Source: an uncultured Alistipes sp.
Lineage (GTDB): Bacteria > Bacteroidota > Bacteroidia > Bacteroidales > Rikenellaceae
NCBI GenBank assembly: GCA_900546065.1
Contig: URBK01000004.1
Coordinates: 1 to 64,000 of the forward strand
DNA: 64,000 nt
Direction: 5' to 3'
Under the pieces are notes generated by a model, which saw only the letters and a program-made list of their open reading frames with translations, did no database searches and was not told the origin of the DNA. Made by a program: the position numbers and the translations under genes. Below, in pieces: positions 52,011 to 61,186 of the stretch (the stretch's first letter is position 1; each line of letters opens with the position of its first letter).

Positions 52011-52053
52011 GGGCGGCAGTCACCATAAATGATTGCCGCCCATACTGTTTTTT
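52011..52053. terminator. terminator closing the glycan locus
   Basis: A 12-bp stem GGGCGGCAGTCA / TGATTGCCGCCC (one G-U pair), 7-nt loop, then TGTTTTTT. It stands between the metallopeptidase gene and the convergent MscS gene and may serve both. Confidence 0.8.
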
Positions 52054-52057
52054 GTGT

Positions 52058-53278
52058 TTAAGCCTCGAATGTGTTGCCTTTATGTGTATCCGTATTCTCC
52101 TCTCCGTCGAAGTCGCGTCCGGCGGGACGCTGGTAGAGCCTCAGCCCGAAGCGTGGGAGGATGGAGATCAGGTGGTCGAACAGGTCGTTCTGCACGGCCT
52201 CGTATTCGGGCCATACGGTGGTTGCGGTGAAACAGTATATCTCGACGGGCAGGCCCTCGGCCGTAGGCTGCAGCAGCCGCACCATCTGCATCAGGTCGTG
52301 GTTTATGTCGTCGCGGCGCTGTATGTGGCCTACGGCGTAGTCGATCATAAGGCGCAGGTTTGAGGTCTCGCGCTGCAGGTGCTCCGGCGTGGCCAGCCCC
52401 TCGCCGATGAGGGCCTCGATGCGCCCGCGCGGCATGACCGTGATGGTGTTCACGTCGACGGGCAACGAGCGCTTGATGCGGCGGCCGCCGCTCTCGCGCA
52501 TCGCCCTCCAGTTCTGGAACGAGTCGCTCACAAGGGCGTAGGGCGGGATCGTAGTGACGGTCTTGTCGAAGTTCTGTATCTTGACCGTCGTGAGCGTCAC
52601 CTCGGTTACGTATCCGTCGGCGCCGTATTTGCTCATGGTGATCCAGTCGCCCGGGCGGAGCATGTCGTTCGCCGAGAGCTGCACGCCCGCAACAAGCCCG
52701 AGGATCGTATCCTTGAATATGAGCATCAGTATGGCGGCCGAGGCTCCCAGACCCGTGAGTATGGCCGAGGCGTCCTTGTCGATGAGTATGCTGATAATGA
52801 TGATTATGCCGACGGCGGCGGCGATGAGGTTGACCATCTGGTAGACACCCTTCAGCGGACGGTTGCGCAGCGTCTCGTGCTCCGAGGAGATGTTTTGCAG
52901 CGTATCGAGCAGTGCGTGTATGAACAGCAGCACCACGACGGTGAGATATATCAGGCACGCCTTGTGCAGCACATTGAGCAGCAGCGGGTTCTCGGCGAAG
53001 GCCATCGGCAGCAGGGCATACCATATTACGGGCGGTATGAGTCGTGCGAGGGCGTGCAGCACGCCGGGGCTGAGCAGGCGGTCGTCCCATTCGGTGCGGG
53101 TCTGGCTGACGAGGGCGCGCAGAGCCGGTGTGACGGCCATGCGGAAGAACTTGACGGCAAGGGCCGATATGATGGCTATGATGACAAGTATGGCGGCTGT
53201 AAAGAGCGGCCCGACGGCGGCGTCGCCCAGACCTATGCGGGCGACGATATGAGCTATGGCCACTTTCAGATATTCCAT
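52058..53278 (-). CDS. MscS-family mechanosensitive channel (YbdG-like)
   Basis: A 406-aa membrane protein from Met 53278 (the longer frame to 53389 crosses the promoter). Hydrophobic segments: VGPLFTAAILVIIAIISALA, the VIWYALLPMAF region, ACLIYLTVVVLLFIHALLDT and VNLIAAAVGIIIIISILI. The pore helix is ASAILTGLGASAAILMLIFK, then DTILGLVAGVQLSANDMLRP and GDWITMSKYGADGYVTEVTL open the MscS beta domain. The cytoplasmic part resembles E. coli YbdG more than MscS in having a long insert. It releases solutes on osmotic downshock. A perfect TATCTTTG -7 box on the minus strand lies at 53328-53321. Confidence 0.9.
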   Translation of the reverse strand: MEYLKVAIAHIVARIGLGDAAVGPLFTAAILVIIAIISALAVKFFRMAVTPALRALVSQTRTEWDDRLLSPGVLHALARLIPPVIWYALLPMAFAENPLLLNVLHKACLIYLTVVVLLFIHALLDTLQNISSEHETLRNRPLKGVYQMVNLIAAAVGIIIIISILIDKDASAILTGLGASAAILMLIFKDTILGLVAGVQLSANDMLRPGDWITMSKYGADGYVTEVTLTTVKIQNFDKTVTTIPPYALVSDSFQNWRAMRESGGRRIKRSLPVDVNTITVMPRGRIEALIGEGLATPEHLQRETSNLRLMIDYAVGHIQRRDDINHDLMQMVRLLQPTAEGLPVEIYCFTATTVWPEYEAVQNDLFDHLISILPRFGLRLYQRPAGRDFDGEENTDTHKGNTFEA

Positions 53279-53371
53279 GTTCCGGTATGTTTGTGATGCG
53301 GGCGGTGTTGCCCCTTGATGCAAAGATAACCTTTTTGGGACAAATGCGCTGCCATGCTGCCGCGCGGAGAC

Positions 53372-53408
53372 AAAAAAATCGGTCTTCACCCGCTGGATGA
53401 AGACCGAT
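53372..53408 (-). terminator. terminator of the M13 peptidase gene
   Basis: On the minus strand an 11-bp perfect stem (ATCGGTCTTCA / TGAAGACCGAT), 9-nt loop, then seven U. Confidence 0.85.
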
Positions 53409-53440
53409 GTGAGGTTATGCGAGCGATTCGCAGCCCTCCC

Positions 53441-55471
53441 TTACCAGATAATGACGCGCTCCGACTCGGGACGGTACATGGCGCCGTCGGTGATGTTGAA
53501 GGCCTTGAAGAAGGTGTCGATATTGCTGAGCGTGGCGTTGACGCGGTTGCGGCCCAGCGAGTGTACGTCGAGCTTTGTCAGACGCGCCGCCTCCTCGTCG
53601 CGTATGTTCTGGCCCCAGATTGCGGCGTACGAGAGATAGAAACGCTGGTCGGCGGTGAAGCCGTCGACAGGCGCGGGCTCCGTGTCGCCGAGGGCGTTGT
53701 GCAGGGCGGTGTAGGCTACGCGCAGACCTCCCTGATCGGCTATGTTCTCACCGAGGGTAAGGGCACCGTCGGCCATGACTGCGGGCTGTCCGTCCTTTGC
53801 GGGGAGCACCTCGATCTTGTTGAACTGCTCGACCAGAATGTCGGTCTTGGCCTTGAATGCCACGGCATCCTCCTCGGCCCACCAGTTGTTCATGTTGCCG
53901 TCCTTGTCGAACTGGCGGCCCTGATCGTCGAATCCGTGTGTCATCTCGTGTCCTATGACTACGCCGATGGCTCCGTAGTTGACGGCATCGTCCGCAGCGG
54001 GATTATAGAACGGGGGCTGGAGTATGGCGGCCGGGAAGCATATCTCGTTGGTGGTGGGGTTGTAGTATGCGTTTACGGTCTGCGGGGTCATGAACCACTC
54101 GTCGCGGTCGACCTCGGTGCCCAGCTTCGAGATGTTGTCGCGGGTGTACCATGCCGATGCACGCTTGAGGTTCTCCCAATAGGTGAGGGCGGGGTCGATC
54201 TCCAGCGACGAGTAGTCCTTCCACTTGTCGGGGTAGCCGATCTTGACGGTGAAGGTTGCGAGCTTCTCCTGAGCCTTGGCCTTGGTTGCGTCGCTCATCC
54301 AGTCGAGGGCGTCGATATGCTGCGAGAGGGCGGTCTGCAGGTTCTTTACCATCTGCATCATACGCTGCTTGTCGCTCTCGGGGAAGTACTTCGCTACGTA
54401 GATCTCGCCTACGGCCTCGCCCAGCAATCCGTTGGGCACGCTCATGGCGCGCTTCCAGCGGGGACGCATCTCCTGCTGGCCCGACATCTGACGGCCGAAG
54501 AACTCGAAGTAGGCGGCGTAGATGTCGTCGCTAAGATATGGGGCTGCGCTTGCGAGGTAGTTTGCCGCAAGATATGTACGCAGCGTCTCGATGGGCTCCG
54601 TCTTTACGAGTTGGTTGACGGCGTCGAGCGTCTCGGGCTGGCCGACGATGATGGTGTCGAAGTCACCTATGCCCATATCTTCGAAGTATGCCGTCCAGTC
54701 GATGGCGTCGTAACGCTTTGTGAAGTCGGCCTTCGACATGGGGTTGTAGTTGGCGGCGATGTCACGCAGCTCGACGTTCGAGCGGAACTTCTCGGCCATC
54801 TTGGTCTCGAAGGCGACGACGGCGGCAGCCTTCTCGGCGGGGTTCTCCATGCCGTAGAGGGTGAATGCCTTCGTGAGCCATGCGGTATATCCCTCGCGTA
54901 GGGCGGCGTTCTCCTCGTCGAGGTAGTAGTCGCGGTTGCCCATGCCGAGGCCCGACTGCTGGATGTAGAGTGCGTTGAGATTGCTGTCCATCAGGTCGGC
55001 GCTCACACCCACGCCGAAGAGCGGGTTGCCCGCCTGCATGTGGATCTGGGCCACGATCTGCGAGAGCTGCTTGGCGTCGGCTACGGCCATGATGGCCTCC
55101 ATGTCCTCCTTGACGGGGGCGAGGCCCTCGCTGTTCAGACGTGCCGAGTCGAGCCCCATGGTGTAGAGGTCGGCGATCTTCTGCTCGACGCTCCCCTTCT
55201 CGGCCGTCGACTTGGTCATCTGCGAGAAGAGCTCGTTGATGCGCACCTCGTTGTTCTCGCGCAGGACGTCAAAGGCGCCGTAACGCGCAAATTCGGGTTT
55301 GAGCGGGTTTTTCTTCTGCCATCCGCCCGTGGCGTATTGATAGAAATCCTCATTGGGGGCTATCGACGTGTCGAAGTTCGACGGATCGATTGCCGGAACC
55401 GAGGCTTGCTTCTGTTGGCTGCATGCGGTCATAAGAGCAATCATTGAAATGAATAAAACGTTTTTTTTCAT
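53441..55471 (-). CDS. M13 family (neprilysin/PepO-like) metallopeptidase
   Basis: A 676-aa exported lipoprotein (MKKNVLFISMIALMTACSQQ). The N-terminal M13 domain starts with NFDTSIAPNEDFYQYATGGW. The peptidase domain has the substrate-binding TVNAYYNPTTNEICFPAAIL, the zinc site VVIGHEMTHGFDDQGRQFD (HExxH) and the third ligand Glu with the conserved Asp in LTLGENIADQGGLRVAYTAL. It ends with the aromatic VIIW typical for the family. The full length and all catalytic residues are intact. It probably processes peptides outside the cytoplasm. A TACCTTTG -7 box on the minus strand lies at 55596-55589, with a leader of about 115 nt. Confidence 0.95.
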   Translation of the reverse strand: MKKNVLFISMIALMTACSQQKQASVPAIDPSNFDTSIAPNEDFYQYATGGWQKKNPLKPEFARYGAFDVLRENNEVRINELFSQMTKSTAEKGSVEQKIADLYTMGLDSARLNSEGLAPVKEDMEAIMAVADAKQLSQIVAQIHMQAGNPLFGVGVSADLMDSNLNALYIQQSGLGMGNRDYYLDEENAALREGYTAWLTKAFTLYGMENPAEKAAAVVAFETKMAEKFRSNVELRDIAANYNPMSKADFTKRYDAIDWTAYFEDMGIGDFDTIIVGQPETLDAVNQLVKTEPIETLRTYLAANYLASAAPYLSDDIYAAYFEFFGRQMSGQQEMRPRWKRAMSVPNGLLGEAVGEIYVAKYFPESDKQRMMQMVKNLQTALSQHIDALDWMSDATKAKAQEKLATFTVKIGYPDKWKDYSSLEIDPALTYWENLKRASAWYTRDNISKLGTEVDRDEWFMTPQTVNAYYNPTTNEICFPAAILQPPFYNPAADDAVNYGAIGVVIGHEMTHGFDDQGRQFDKDGNMNNWWAEEDAVAFKAKTDILVEQFNKIEVLPAKDGQPAVMADGALTLGENIADQGGLRVAYTALHNALGDTEPAPVDGFTADQRFYLSYAAIWGQNIRDEEAARLTKLDVHSLGRNRVNATLSNIDTFFKAFNITDGAMYRPESERVIIW

Positions 55472-55759
55472 CTTCGTTCTTCAGTTATTGTATCGTTTGT
55501 ATCTTCATGGTCTGCGCGGATGCGCGCATTGTCCTTATTGCCGCAGTGCGAGCATCTTGGGACATGGTGCGGATCGCGTTTACGAGGGCAAAGGTAATGC
55601 AAAAACGCATACGATATACTTTTTATTTTGCGCTCCGTTTCGCCTTGAGCTATGCGGGGAGGTGTTTGTGTAATTTTATATTATTTTTTTGCCGCCTCGA
55701 TTCGTTTTTTTGTTCGCATATTCGTATCTTCGTATAAAACCTATCAAAAACATACTGCC
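55472..55759. other. divergent intergenic region
   Basis: It lies between the M13 peptidase and the small zinc-ribbon gene. Besides the peptidase -7 box it holds an AT-rich, T-run-rich tract (about 55610-55740). The plus-strand promoter is not clear; TATCTTCG at 55725-55732 is one base off the -7 consensus. Confidence 0.4.
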
Positions 55760-56029
55760 ATGAAAAAATCTTAATTATTGCATTGGTGGCGTTTTATGCT
55801 GTGGCAGTAGGCTTTTTTGCTGTTTATGAAGTCAGGGCATTGCAATCTTTCGTTGGAGCGGGAGGCTTTGATGGCCCAGATCCTCCGGGTTTTGATATTC
55901 TGACTATGCCTTGTCCTTTTTGTGGGGTTCCCGGTAAACTGGTTAAAATCGATGATTACAAGGGGGGAGCCGGGAAATTATTATTTTTGCTTTAACTGCA
56001 AAATGGTAATGCAGATTGAAAAATTATGA
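55760..56029 (+). pseudogene. small zinc-ribbon membrane protein, two frameshifts
   Basis: The ATG at 55760 is followed by six A and then a stop after four codons. With one more A the frame gives MKKILIIALVAFYAVAVGFF, a signal-anchor helix, then a Gly/Pro-rich segment and CPFCGVPGKLVKIDDYKG. A run of six G at 55962-55967 breaks that frame; with one G fewer it continues NYYFCFNCKMVMQIEKL and stops at 56027-56029. The two halves complete a CPFC ... CFNC zinc ribbon, so the reconstructed 89-aa protein makes sense only with both corrections. The last codons overlap the next start codon (ATGA). Both changes are in homopolymers: either assembly errors, a real decayed gene, or phase-variable runs. 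Confidence 0.65.
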
Positions 56030-56784
56030 TGATAAAGAGCTTGAATATGAAAAGAGTTGTATTTGGTTTTGGGCTGATTCTTTTATATTGTTCATTGCTT
56101 GAAACTGTATCGGCGCAGGAGTATGTAATTCGCCCCATAGGGAATGCTGTCGAATTGGGTGTGCCTATTGATGTGAAAACCGATCCTGAGGATATGGGCC
56201 GTATTAAGGGTGTGGTAACAGATGACAAGGGTGTGGCCATAGTCGATGCCATTGTGACGATTTATAACGATACGTTTATTTTCGGTGCACGAAGTAAGAA
56301 AGGCGGAAATTATAGTTTAGGTGGTAACTTCGGTGTTTACAATCTGGAGGTATCGTCACCCGGCTATGCCAAGTACAAAGCCGAGGTAGATTTTGGCAAG
56401 GGCGAGGTCAAGACCGTGGACGTAAAGTTGACGTCTTTGGATGGAAAGCCCGTCGCTGGGGAGCGAGGCAATGACTTTACCGGCAAGGGTATGAACTACT
56501 TTATGAAGATCGCATCCAAACATCCCGCCTATAAGGGCAAGACACTGCTTGATGTGTTGGCCGATGCCCCTGCCGTAGATATGGAGGGCGGAGAACTCAA
56601 GGTTATGGACAACAGCGATGTGCGTGTATATGTTGACGACAAGCTGCTGCCTGTTCCGTTCGATGTCATGGTACGCTATTTCGGCAGTGTGGCCGCCTCG
56701 GATGTGAAGATGGTGCGTGTGGTGTCGTGGGGCCCAAAAGCGAATGTTTTGCTATATATCACTACGACCACCTCGAAGAAGTAG
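56026..56784 (+). CDS. exported protein with CarboxypepD_reg-like domain
   Basis: A 252-aa exported protein; the signal peptide starts around the second possible Met (VVFGFGLILLYCSLLETVSA). Residues about 55-135 form a carboxypeptidase-regulatory-like beta-sandwich (RIKGVVTDDKGVAIVDAIVT, GARSKKGGNYSLGG, YNLEVSSPGYAKYKAEVDFG). The last 90 residues read like the start of a TonB-receptor plug (TLLDVLADAPAVDMEGGELK, SDVRVYVDDKLLPVPFDVMV, ASDVKMVRVVSWGPKANVLL) but the barrel is missing. It may be a stand-alone plug-like adaptor or a relic of a receptor. Its start overlaps the broken zinc-ribbon gene by 4 bp. The composition is less GC-rich than the neighbours. Confidence 0.65.
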   Translation: MMIKSLNMKRVVFGFGLILLYCSLLETVSAQEYVIRPIGNAVELGVPIDVKTDPEDMGRIKGVVTDDKGVAIVDAIVTIYNDTFIFGARSKKGGNYSLGGNFGVYNLEVSSPGYAKYKAEVDFGKGEVKTVDVKLTSLDGKPVAGERGNDFTGKGMNYFMKIASKHPAYKGKTLLDVLADAPAVDMEGGELKVMDNSDVRVYVDDKLLPVPFDVMVRYFGSVAASDVKMVRVVSWGPKANVLLYITTTTSKK

Positions 56785-56835
56785 GGTGCCGTGTCAGATA
56801 TGCGCTTGAGGGCTGCCATGTTATTATAGCAGAAA

Positions 56836-56868
56836 AGGGTTCGGCCTTGCGGTCGAACCCTCTCTTTA
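56836..56868. terminator. terminator between convergent genes
   Basis: AGGGTTCG / CGAACCCT form an 8-bp stem (loop about 10 nt), flanked by GAAAA on one side and CTCTTT on the other, so it can act in both directions, mainly for pgk. Confidence 0.65.
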
Positions 56869-56886
56869 TGCGTTCCCGTAGCGGGA

Positions 56887-58149
56887 TTACTTGCGGATTG
56901 CAGCTACACCGGGCAGCTCCTTGCCCTCCATGTACTCGAGCAGAGCGCCGCCGCCCGTAGATACATACGATACCTTGTCGGCCAGACCGAACTTGTTGAT
57001 GCAGGCAACCGAGTCGCCGCCGCCGATGAGCGAGAAGGCGCCGTTTGCGGTAGCCTCGGCTATGGCCTCGGCCACGGCGCGCGAGCCGGTAGCGAACTTG
57101 TCGATCTCGAATACGCCCACGGGACCATTCCAGAGGATGGTCTTGCAACCGAGGATCTCCTCACGGAAGAGCTTCTTGCCCTGCTCGCCGATGTCGACAC
57201 CCTCCCAGTTGTCGGGGATGTTGTCGGCAGGGGCCTCGGCGGTGTTGGCGTCGGCCGAGAATGCGTCGGCTATAAGAGCGTCGGGCGAGGTTACGATCTT
57301 GATACCCTTCTCCTCGGCCTTCTTCAGGATCTCGAGGGCTACGGGGTACATGTCTGGCTCGCAGATCGAGTTGCCGACCTTGCCGCCCTGAGCGCCGGCG
57401 AAGGTGTAGGTCATACCGCCGCCGATGATGATCTTGTCGCACTTTTCCATCAGTTTCTCGATGATGGTGATCTTGGTCGAGACCTTCGAGCCGCCGACGA
57501 TGGCTACGAACGGACGCTGCGGGTTCTGCATGACACCGTCGATGGCCTTGAGCTCGTTCTCCATCACATATCCGAACATCTTGTCGTGGGGGAAGTAGTC
57601 GGCGATGAGTGCCGTCGAGGCGTGGGCGCGGTGAGCCGTACCGAAGGCGTCGTTGATGTAGCAGTCGGCATACGAAGCCAGCTTCTTGACGAACTCCTTC
57701 TGCGGGCCCTCCTTCAGAGCCTTCTTTGCGGCCTTCTTCTCCTCGTCGGTGGCATCCTCGGCCAGACCGCGGGGCTTGCCCTCCTCCTCGGCGTAGAAAC
57801 GCAGGTTCTCGAGCAGCATCACCTCGCCGGGCTTGAGGTTCTTGGCCATCTCGGCGGCCTTCTCACCCATGCAGTCGCCCGCGAAGAGGATCTTCTGACC
57901 CAGACGTGCCTCGATGGCGGGCACGATCTGCTCGAGCGAGAACTTGGGATCGGGATTCTTCTTGGGACGTCCCAGATGAGACATGAGTATTACGGCACCG
58001 CCCTTCTCCAGAACCTTCTTGATGGTGGGGATGGCGGCACGGATGCGGGTGTCGTCGGTTACATGGCCTTCGCCGTCGAGGGGCACGTTGAAATCCACAC
58101 GGATTATGGCACGCTTGCCCTTGAAATCGTAATTGTCGATTGCAAACAT
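56887..58149 (-). CDS. pgk: phosphoglycerate kinase
   Basis: A 420-aa glycolytic enzyme transferring phosphate from 1,3-bisphosphoglycerate to ADP. The N-domain substrate site [54 protein letters not shown], and [20 protein letters not shown] are present. The C-domain shows [56 protein letters not shown] and the nucleotide loop [16 protein letters not shown] with [18 protein letters not shown]. All motifs are intact. Minus-strand TATCTTTG at 58268-58261 is a probable -7 box, about 110 nt upstream. Confidence 0.97.
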   Translation of the reverse strand: MFAIDNYDFKGKRAIIRVDFNVPLDGEGHVTDDTRIRAAIPTIKKVLEKGGAVILMSHLGRPKKNPDPKFSLEQIVPAIEARLGQKILFAGDCMGEKAAEMAKNLKPGEVMLLENLRFYAEEEGKPRGLAEDATDEEKKAAKKALKEGPQKEFVKKLASYADCYINDAFGTAHRAHASTALIADYFPHDKMFGYVMENELKAIDGVMQNPQRPFVAIVGGSKVSTKITIIEKLMEKCDKIIIGGGMTYTFAGAQGGKVGNSICEPDMYPVALEILKKAEEKGIKIVTSPDALIADAFSADANTAEAPADNIPDNWEGVDIGEQGKKLFREEILGCKTILWNGPVGVFEIDKFATGSRAVAEAIAEATANGAFSLIGGGDSVACINKFGLADKVSYVSTGGGALLEYMEGKELPGVAAIRK

Positions 58150-58630
58150 AACTTTAGAGTTTTATTCGTTTGACTACTGTCTTATATTGTTTGTTCGTTG
58201 CCTCTGTTGCATCTTGATGGCTGTCGGACGCGCCGTCCGGACGCAATCATGCCATCGCGGCAAAGATACTCAAAAAAATCTTTTTTCCGAGGTCTCGGAT
58301 TGCGGTATCGCACCCTTTTTTTCTAAAAGTTGCGCCGTGCGGCCGACCGAAATCCGAAAAAGAGCTCACACGGCATGCCGTGTGTGGCGTCGGAGAGAGT
58401 GTCGGGCGGGTGCGTTCGCCACATAATAGGTCCGTTGGCGTCGCGGAGGGAGGCATTCGCAACCTTCGGGCGCCACAGACCACATAAATTTTGCCGATAC
58501 GATTTTACGGGCGATATTTACCCGCGGAAAATCCCCATGTCATGCTTTGCCCATCGCCCCCGTGCGGCAGGTAACAGTGTGGCAAGAACCGTGCTGGACG
58601 CCGCGTGATGGAGGGCGTGATGCCGCGGCG

Positions 58631-58666
58631 GCGGATAAGGCGGATAAGGCGGATAATGCGGATAAG
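58631..58666. repeat. tandem 9-bp repeat, four units
   Basis: GCGGATAAG, GCGGATAAG, GCGGATAAT, GCGGATAAG in direct succession in non-coding DNA. Confidence 0.85.
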
Positions 58667-58729
58667 ACGCATTTGCCCGCGCAATGGAATGGAAACTCTG
58701 TGTGGAACAATATAATATGGTACTCTCTC

Positions 58730-58760
58730 ACGGCCGTGCCCCTGTGACACGGCCGTTTTT
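58730..58760 (+). terminator. orphan terminator upstream of mqnA
   Basis: ACGGCCGTG / CACGGCCGT form a 9-bp perfect stem, 9-nt loop, followed by TTTTT. No plus-strand gene ends before it. Confidence 0.65.
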
Positions 58761-58802
58761 ATGGCCGTAACGGGTCGCCGGGGGATGTCCGATGCAAGAT
58801 TT

Positions 58803-58834
58803 TTTGCTTTTTTGCCCGTTATTTGCTACCTTTG
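58803..58834 (+). promoter_or_regulatory. promoter of mqnA
   Basis: TTTG (58803-58806), 20 nt, TACCTTTG (58827-58834): an exact consensus match, 65 nt before the start codon. Confidence 0.8.
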
Positions 58835-58899
58835 TGTGTCAAAAAAGGGGCCGAGGGGCCGAATATATTTGGTTTTTAACTTATTAGGGGTATTTATGG

Positions 58900-59673
58900 A
58901 TGATGGTCACCACTCCTCGCATAGCGGCAGTGTCGTATCTGAATACGATACCATTCATCTATGGTATCCAGCACGAAGGTAGCCTTCGCGCCGACCTTCT
59001 GCTTGCGCCTCCCGCAGGGTGTGTGGACAACTACGCCGAGGGTCGCGCCGACATAGCCCTTATCCCCGCCGCGGCCGTGCCGCAGATGAAATCCACGAAC
59101 ATCATTACCGACTACTGCGTCGGAGCCTCGGGCCCCGTGCGCACCGTTGTTGTCATGTCGAACAGCCCCATCGAACGCGTGCGCCGCATCTTCCTCGATG
59201 CCCACTCGCGCACGTCGGTGCAGCTGACGGGATATCTTGCGGCCAAGAAGTGGAACATCGCGCCCGAGTGGTGGACGCTCTCCGACTATTCGCTGGTGGC
59301 GGAGGCGCGCATCGACGACGCCTTCCTGCTTATCGGCGACAAGGTCTTCGACCACGAGGGGCTGTTCGCCTATACGTACGATCTGGCCGAGGAGTGGAAG
59401 ACGCTGACGGGGCTGCCCTTTGCCTTCGCGCTGTGGGTTGCGCGCAAGGGTACCTCCTACGAGCTTATCGACGCTCTGGAGCGGTCGCTCACGCTGGGCG
59501 TGGAGTCCATCTACGAGGCTATCGTCGAGAACGGCTTCGACCGCAAGCCCTACGATGCCTACGACTATCTGACACACAACATCGACTTCATATTCAATGC
59601 CGAGAAACACGCGGCGCTGCAAAAGTTCTGGAATTCGGGCATACGCATAACGCCCCGATCCAACCCGGGTTGA
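58900..59673 (+). CDS. mqnA: chorismate dehydratase (futalosine menaquinone pathway)
   Basis: A 257-aa protein of the MqnA/MqnD family. It has the opening RIAAVSYLNTIPFIYGIQH with the substrate loop, CVDNYAEGRADIALIPAAAV, SPIERVRRIFLDAHSRTSVQ, FLLIGDKVFDHEGLFAYTYD and LAEEWKTLTGLPFAFALWVA. The SYLNT start and the D/E WKxLTGLPFxFAxW segment are typical of MqnA, which turns chorismate into 3-enolpyruvylbenzoate for menaquinone synthesis. MqnD is the main alternative. It is transcribed from its own promoter, and the corA gene follows after 106 bp on the same strand. Confidence 0.85.
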   Translation: MMVTTPRIAAVSYLNTIPFIYGIQHEGSLRADLLLAPPAGCVDNYAEGRADIALIPAAAVPQMKSTNIITDYCVGASGPVRTVVVMSNSPIERVRRIFLDAHSRTSVQLTGYLAAKKWNIAPEWWTLSDYSLVAEARIDDAFLLIGDKVFDHEGLFAYTYDLAEEWKTLTGLPFAFALWVARKGTSYELIDALERSLTLGVESIYEAIVENGFDRKPYDAYDYLTHNIDFIFNAEKHAALQKFWNSGIRITPRSNPG

Positions 59674-59779
59674 AGGGGGTGACCGCCTCTGCGACGGTTG
59701 CTCACGGCCGCGGTTGAGATGTATCTGCCTGCCGCAGCCTCCGACCAACAAGGAGTTCAACCCGTAAACCTTAGCAGCA

Positions 59780-60760
59780 ATGATTACCATATACCTCAAG
59801 CAGTACAACAAAATCATCCGCAACGCCGAGCCCGAGCTTCTGGACAATCTGGGTTATGACGACATTCTGTGGATCGATCTTATGGCGCCCTCGATCAAGG
59901 AGCAGAAGGCCGTCGAGAACTTCATGGAGGAGAGCCTCCAGACCAAACAGCAGGTCGAGGAGATCGAGTCGACATCGAAGTACTCCGAGACCGAGAACTC
60001 GATCATCTCCAACACCAATTTCTTCCTTCCGGCGGGCGATACCTTCACCGTTGAGCCCGTGTCGTTCATCATCTCGAACGAGGGAGTGCTGGTGTCGGTG
60101 CGCAACTCGGAGTCTCGCACCTTCCGCGAGACGGAGAAACGCCTTCAGATGAACTACCGCAGCTATTCGACCGGCTACCATATCTTCATCACGCTGCTGG
60201 AGGTGCGTATCGACTTCGATGCCGACCTTGTGGAGTTCGTCTCGAAGCAGGTTGCGGCGCTGAGCAAGGCCATCAATACCGAGGACTCGATCGACAAGGC
60301 CGTCATACACCGTATCAACGCCTTGCAGGAGAATACGATGGTGCTGCGTGAGAATATCTTCGACCGCCAGCGCATCCTCTCCAACATCCTCAAGAGCGAA
60401 CGCTTCCCGAACGATGTCTACCCGCGTCTGCAGCTTATGCTCAAGGATGTCAACTCGCTTATCAACCATGCGGACTTCAGCTTCCAGCGTCTGGACTACA
60501 TACAGGACTCGGCTCTGGGCCTGATCAATATCGAACAGAACGAGATCGTCAAGATCTTCTCCATTGCGGCGGTGATCTTCCTGCCTGCGACGCTCATAGC
60601 GAGCATCTACGGCATGAACTTCAAGGCCATACCCGAGTTGGAGTGGGTGTGGGAGGTGAACGGGCACGTCATACCCGTGGGATACATCTTCGCGCTCTTC
60701 CTGATGATCTTCATCTCGTGTTTCACCTTCTGGTTCTTCAAGTTCAAGAAGTGGCTCTAA
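59780..60760 (+). CDS. corA: CorA family magnesium transporter
   Basis: A 326-aa inner-membrane channel for Mg2+ (and Co2+, Ni2+). The N-terminal cytoplasmic domain (ILWIDLMAPSIKEQKAVENF, ISNTNFFLPAGDTFTVEPVS) leads into the long stalk helix (LSNILKSERFPNDVYPRLQL, HADFSFQRLDYIQDSALGLI). Two C-terminal membrane helices enclose the selectivity motif: IFSIAAVIFLPATLIASIYG with GMN at YGMNFKAIP, then IPVGYIFALFLMIFISCFTF. The Lys-rich tail (FKFKKWL) is typical. Confidence 0.95.
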   Translation: MITIYLKQYNKIIRNAEPELLDNLGYDDILWIDLMAPSIKEQKAVENFMEESLQTKQQVEEIESTSKYSETENSIISNTNFFLPAGDTFTVEPVSFIISNEGVLVSVRNSESRTFRETEKRLQMNYRSYSTGYHIFITLLEVRIDFDADLVEFVSKQVAALSKAINTEDSIDKAVIHRINALQENTMVLRENIFDRQRILSNILKSERFPNDVYPRLQLMLKDVNSLINHADFSFQRLDYIQDSALGLINIEQNEIVKIFSIAAVIFLPATLIASIYGMNFKAIPELEWVWEVNGHVIPVGYIFALFLMIFISCFTFWFFKFKKWL

Positions 60761-60767
60761 TACGCGT

Positions 60768-60812
60768 GGCGGCTCTTGGGGGCGGCTCTTGGGGGGCGGC
60801 TCTTGGGGGCGG
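60768..60812. repeat. tandem GGCGGCTCTTGGGG repeat
   Basis: Three imperfect 13-14-bp direct repeats starting 8 bp after the corA stop codon. Confidence 0.75.
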
Positions 60813-60891
60813 CCGATTGGGATATGTGATGATGTACGATACGGTAATGGAGTGACGCTGCGGCGGGGGCTTCGTAATCCGGAAAATATAT

Positions 60892-60920
60892 TTGCGCGGT
60901 GACGGCCGCGCAATTTTTTT
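60892..60920 (+). terminator. terminator downstream of corA
   Basis: TTGCGCGG / CCGCGCAA form an 8-bp perfect stem with a 6-nt loop and seven T. A TATATTTG box overlaps its left arm. Confidence 0.75.
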
Positions 60921-61186
60921 GCGGCGGCCGCAGAGATGCGTCGATGCGGGCGGCAGAGCCCCGAAAGAGGTGTTCATATTGTGATTTTTTATGGTTATAT
61001 TTGCAATAATAAAATTGCAGGCTGCGTTATATAAGGTACATAAGTTGCAAAAACGGCAGTATGCGCCGTATGCGGCGGCAGCGGCATAAAGGAGGAAAAA
61101 CCGTTAAAAAAGATATAAAGATATTACACACGCTATCGGGCCGGCCTTCTGGGACGGCGTACCGACGCAAAAAGTAAAAAAGACGT

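Larger units (their letters stand above)
58150..58802. other. intergenic region between pgk and mqnA
   Basis: There is no supported gene in about 650 nt. It holds the pgk -7 box (58261-58268), four tandem GCGGATAAG units (58631-58666) and a plus-strand terminator hairpin (58730-58760) with no coding gene before it. The last feature could mark the end of a small non-coding transcript. Confidence 0.45.
60761..61186. other. intergenic region before the Bat operon
   Basis: It holds three tandem copies of GGCGGCTCTTGGGG (60768-60812), the terminator at 60892-60920, and an AT-rich leader with a perfect TATATTTG -7 box at 60996-61003 (190 nt before moxR; no clear -33 box). No gene is supported. Confidence 0.5.

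Noticed and set aside
53354..54901. 515-codon plus-strand frame
   Set aside because: Antisense of the M13 peptidase, which has an intact HEMTH site and signal peptide.
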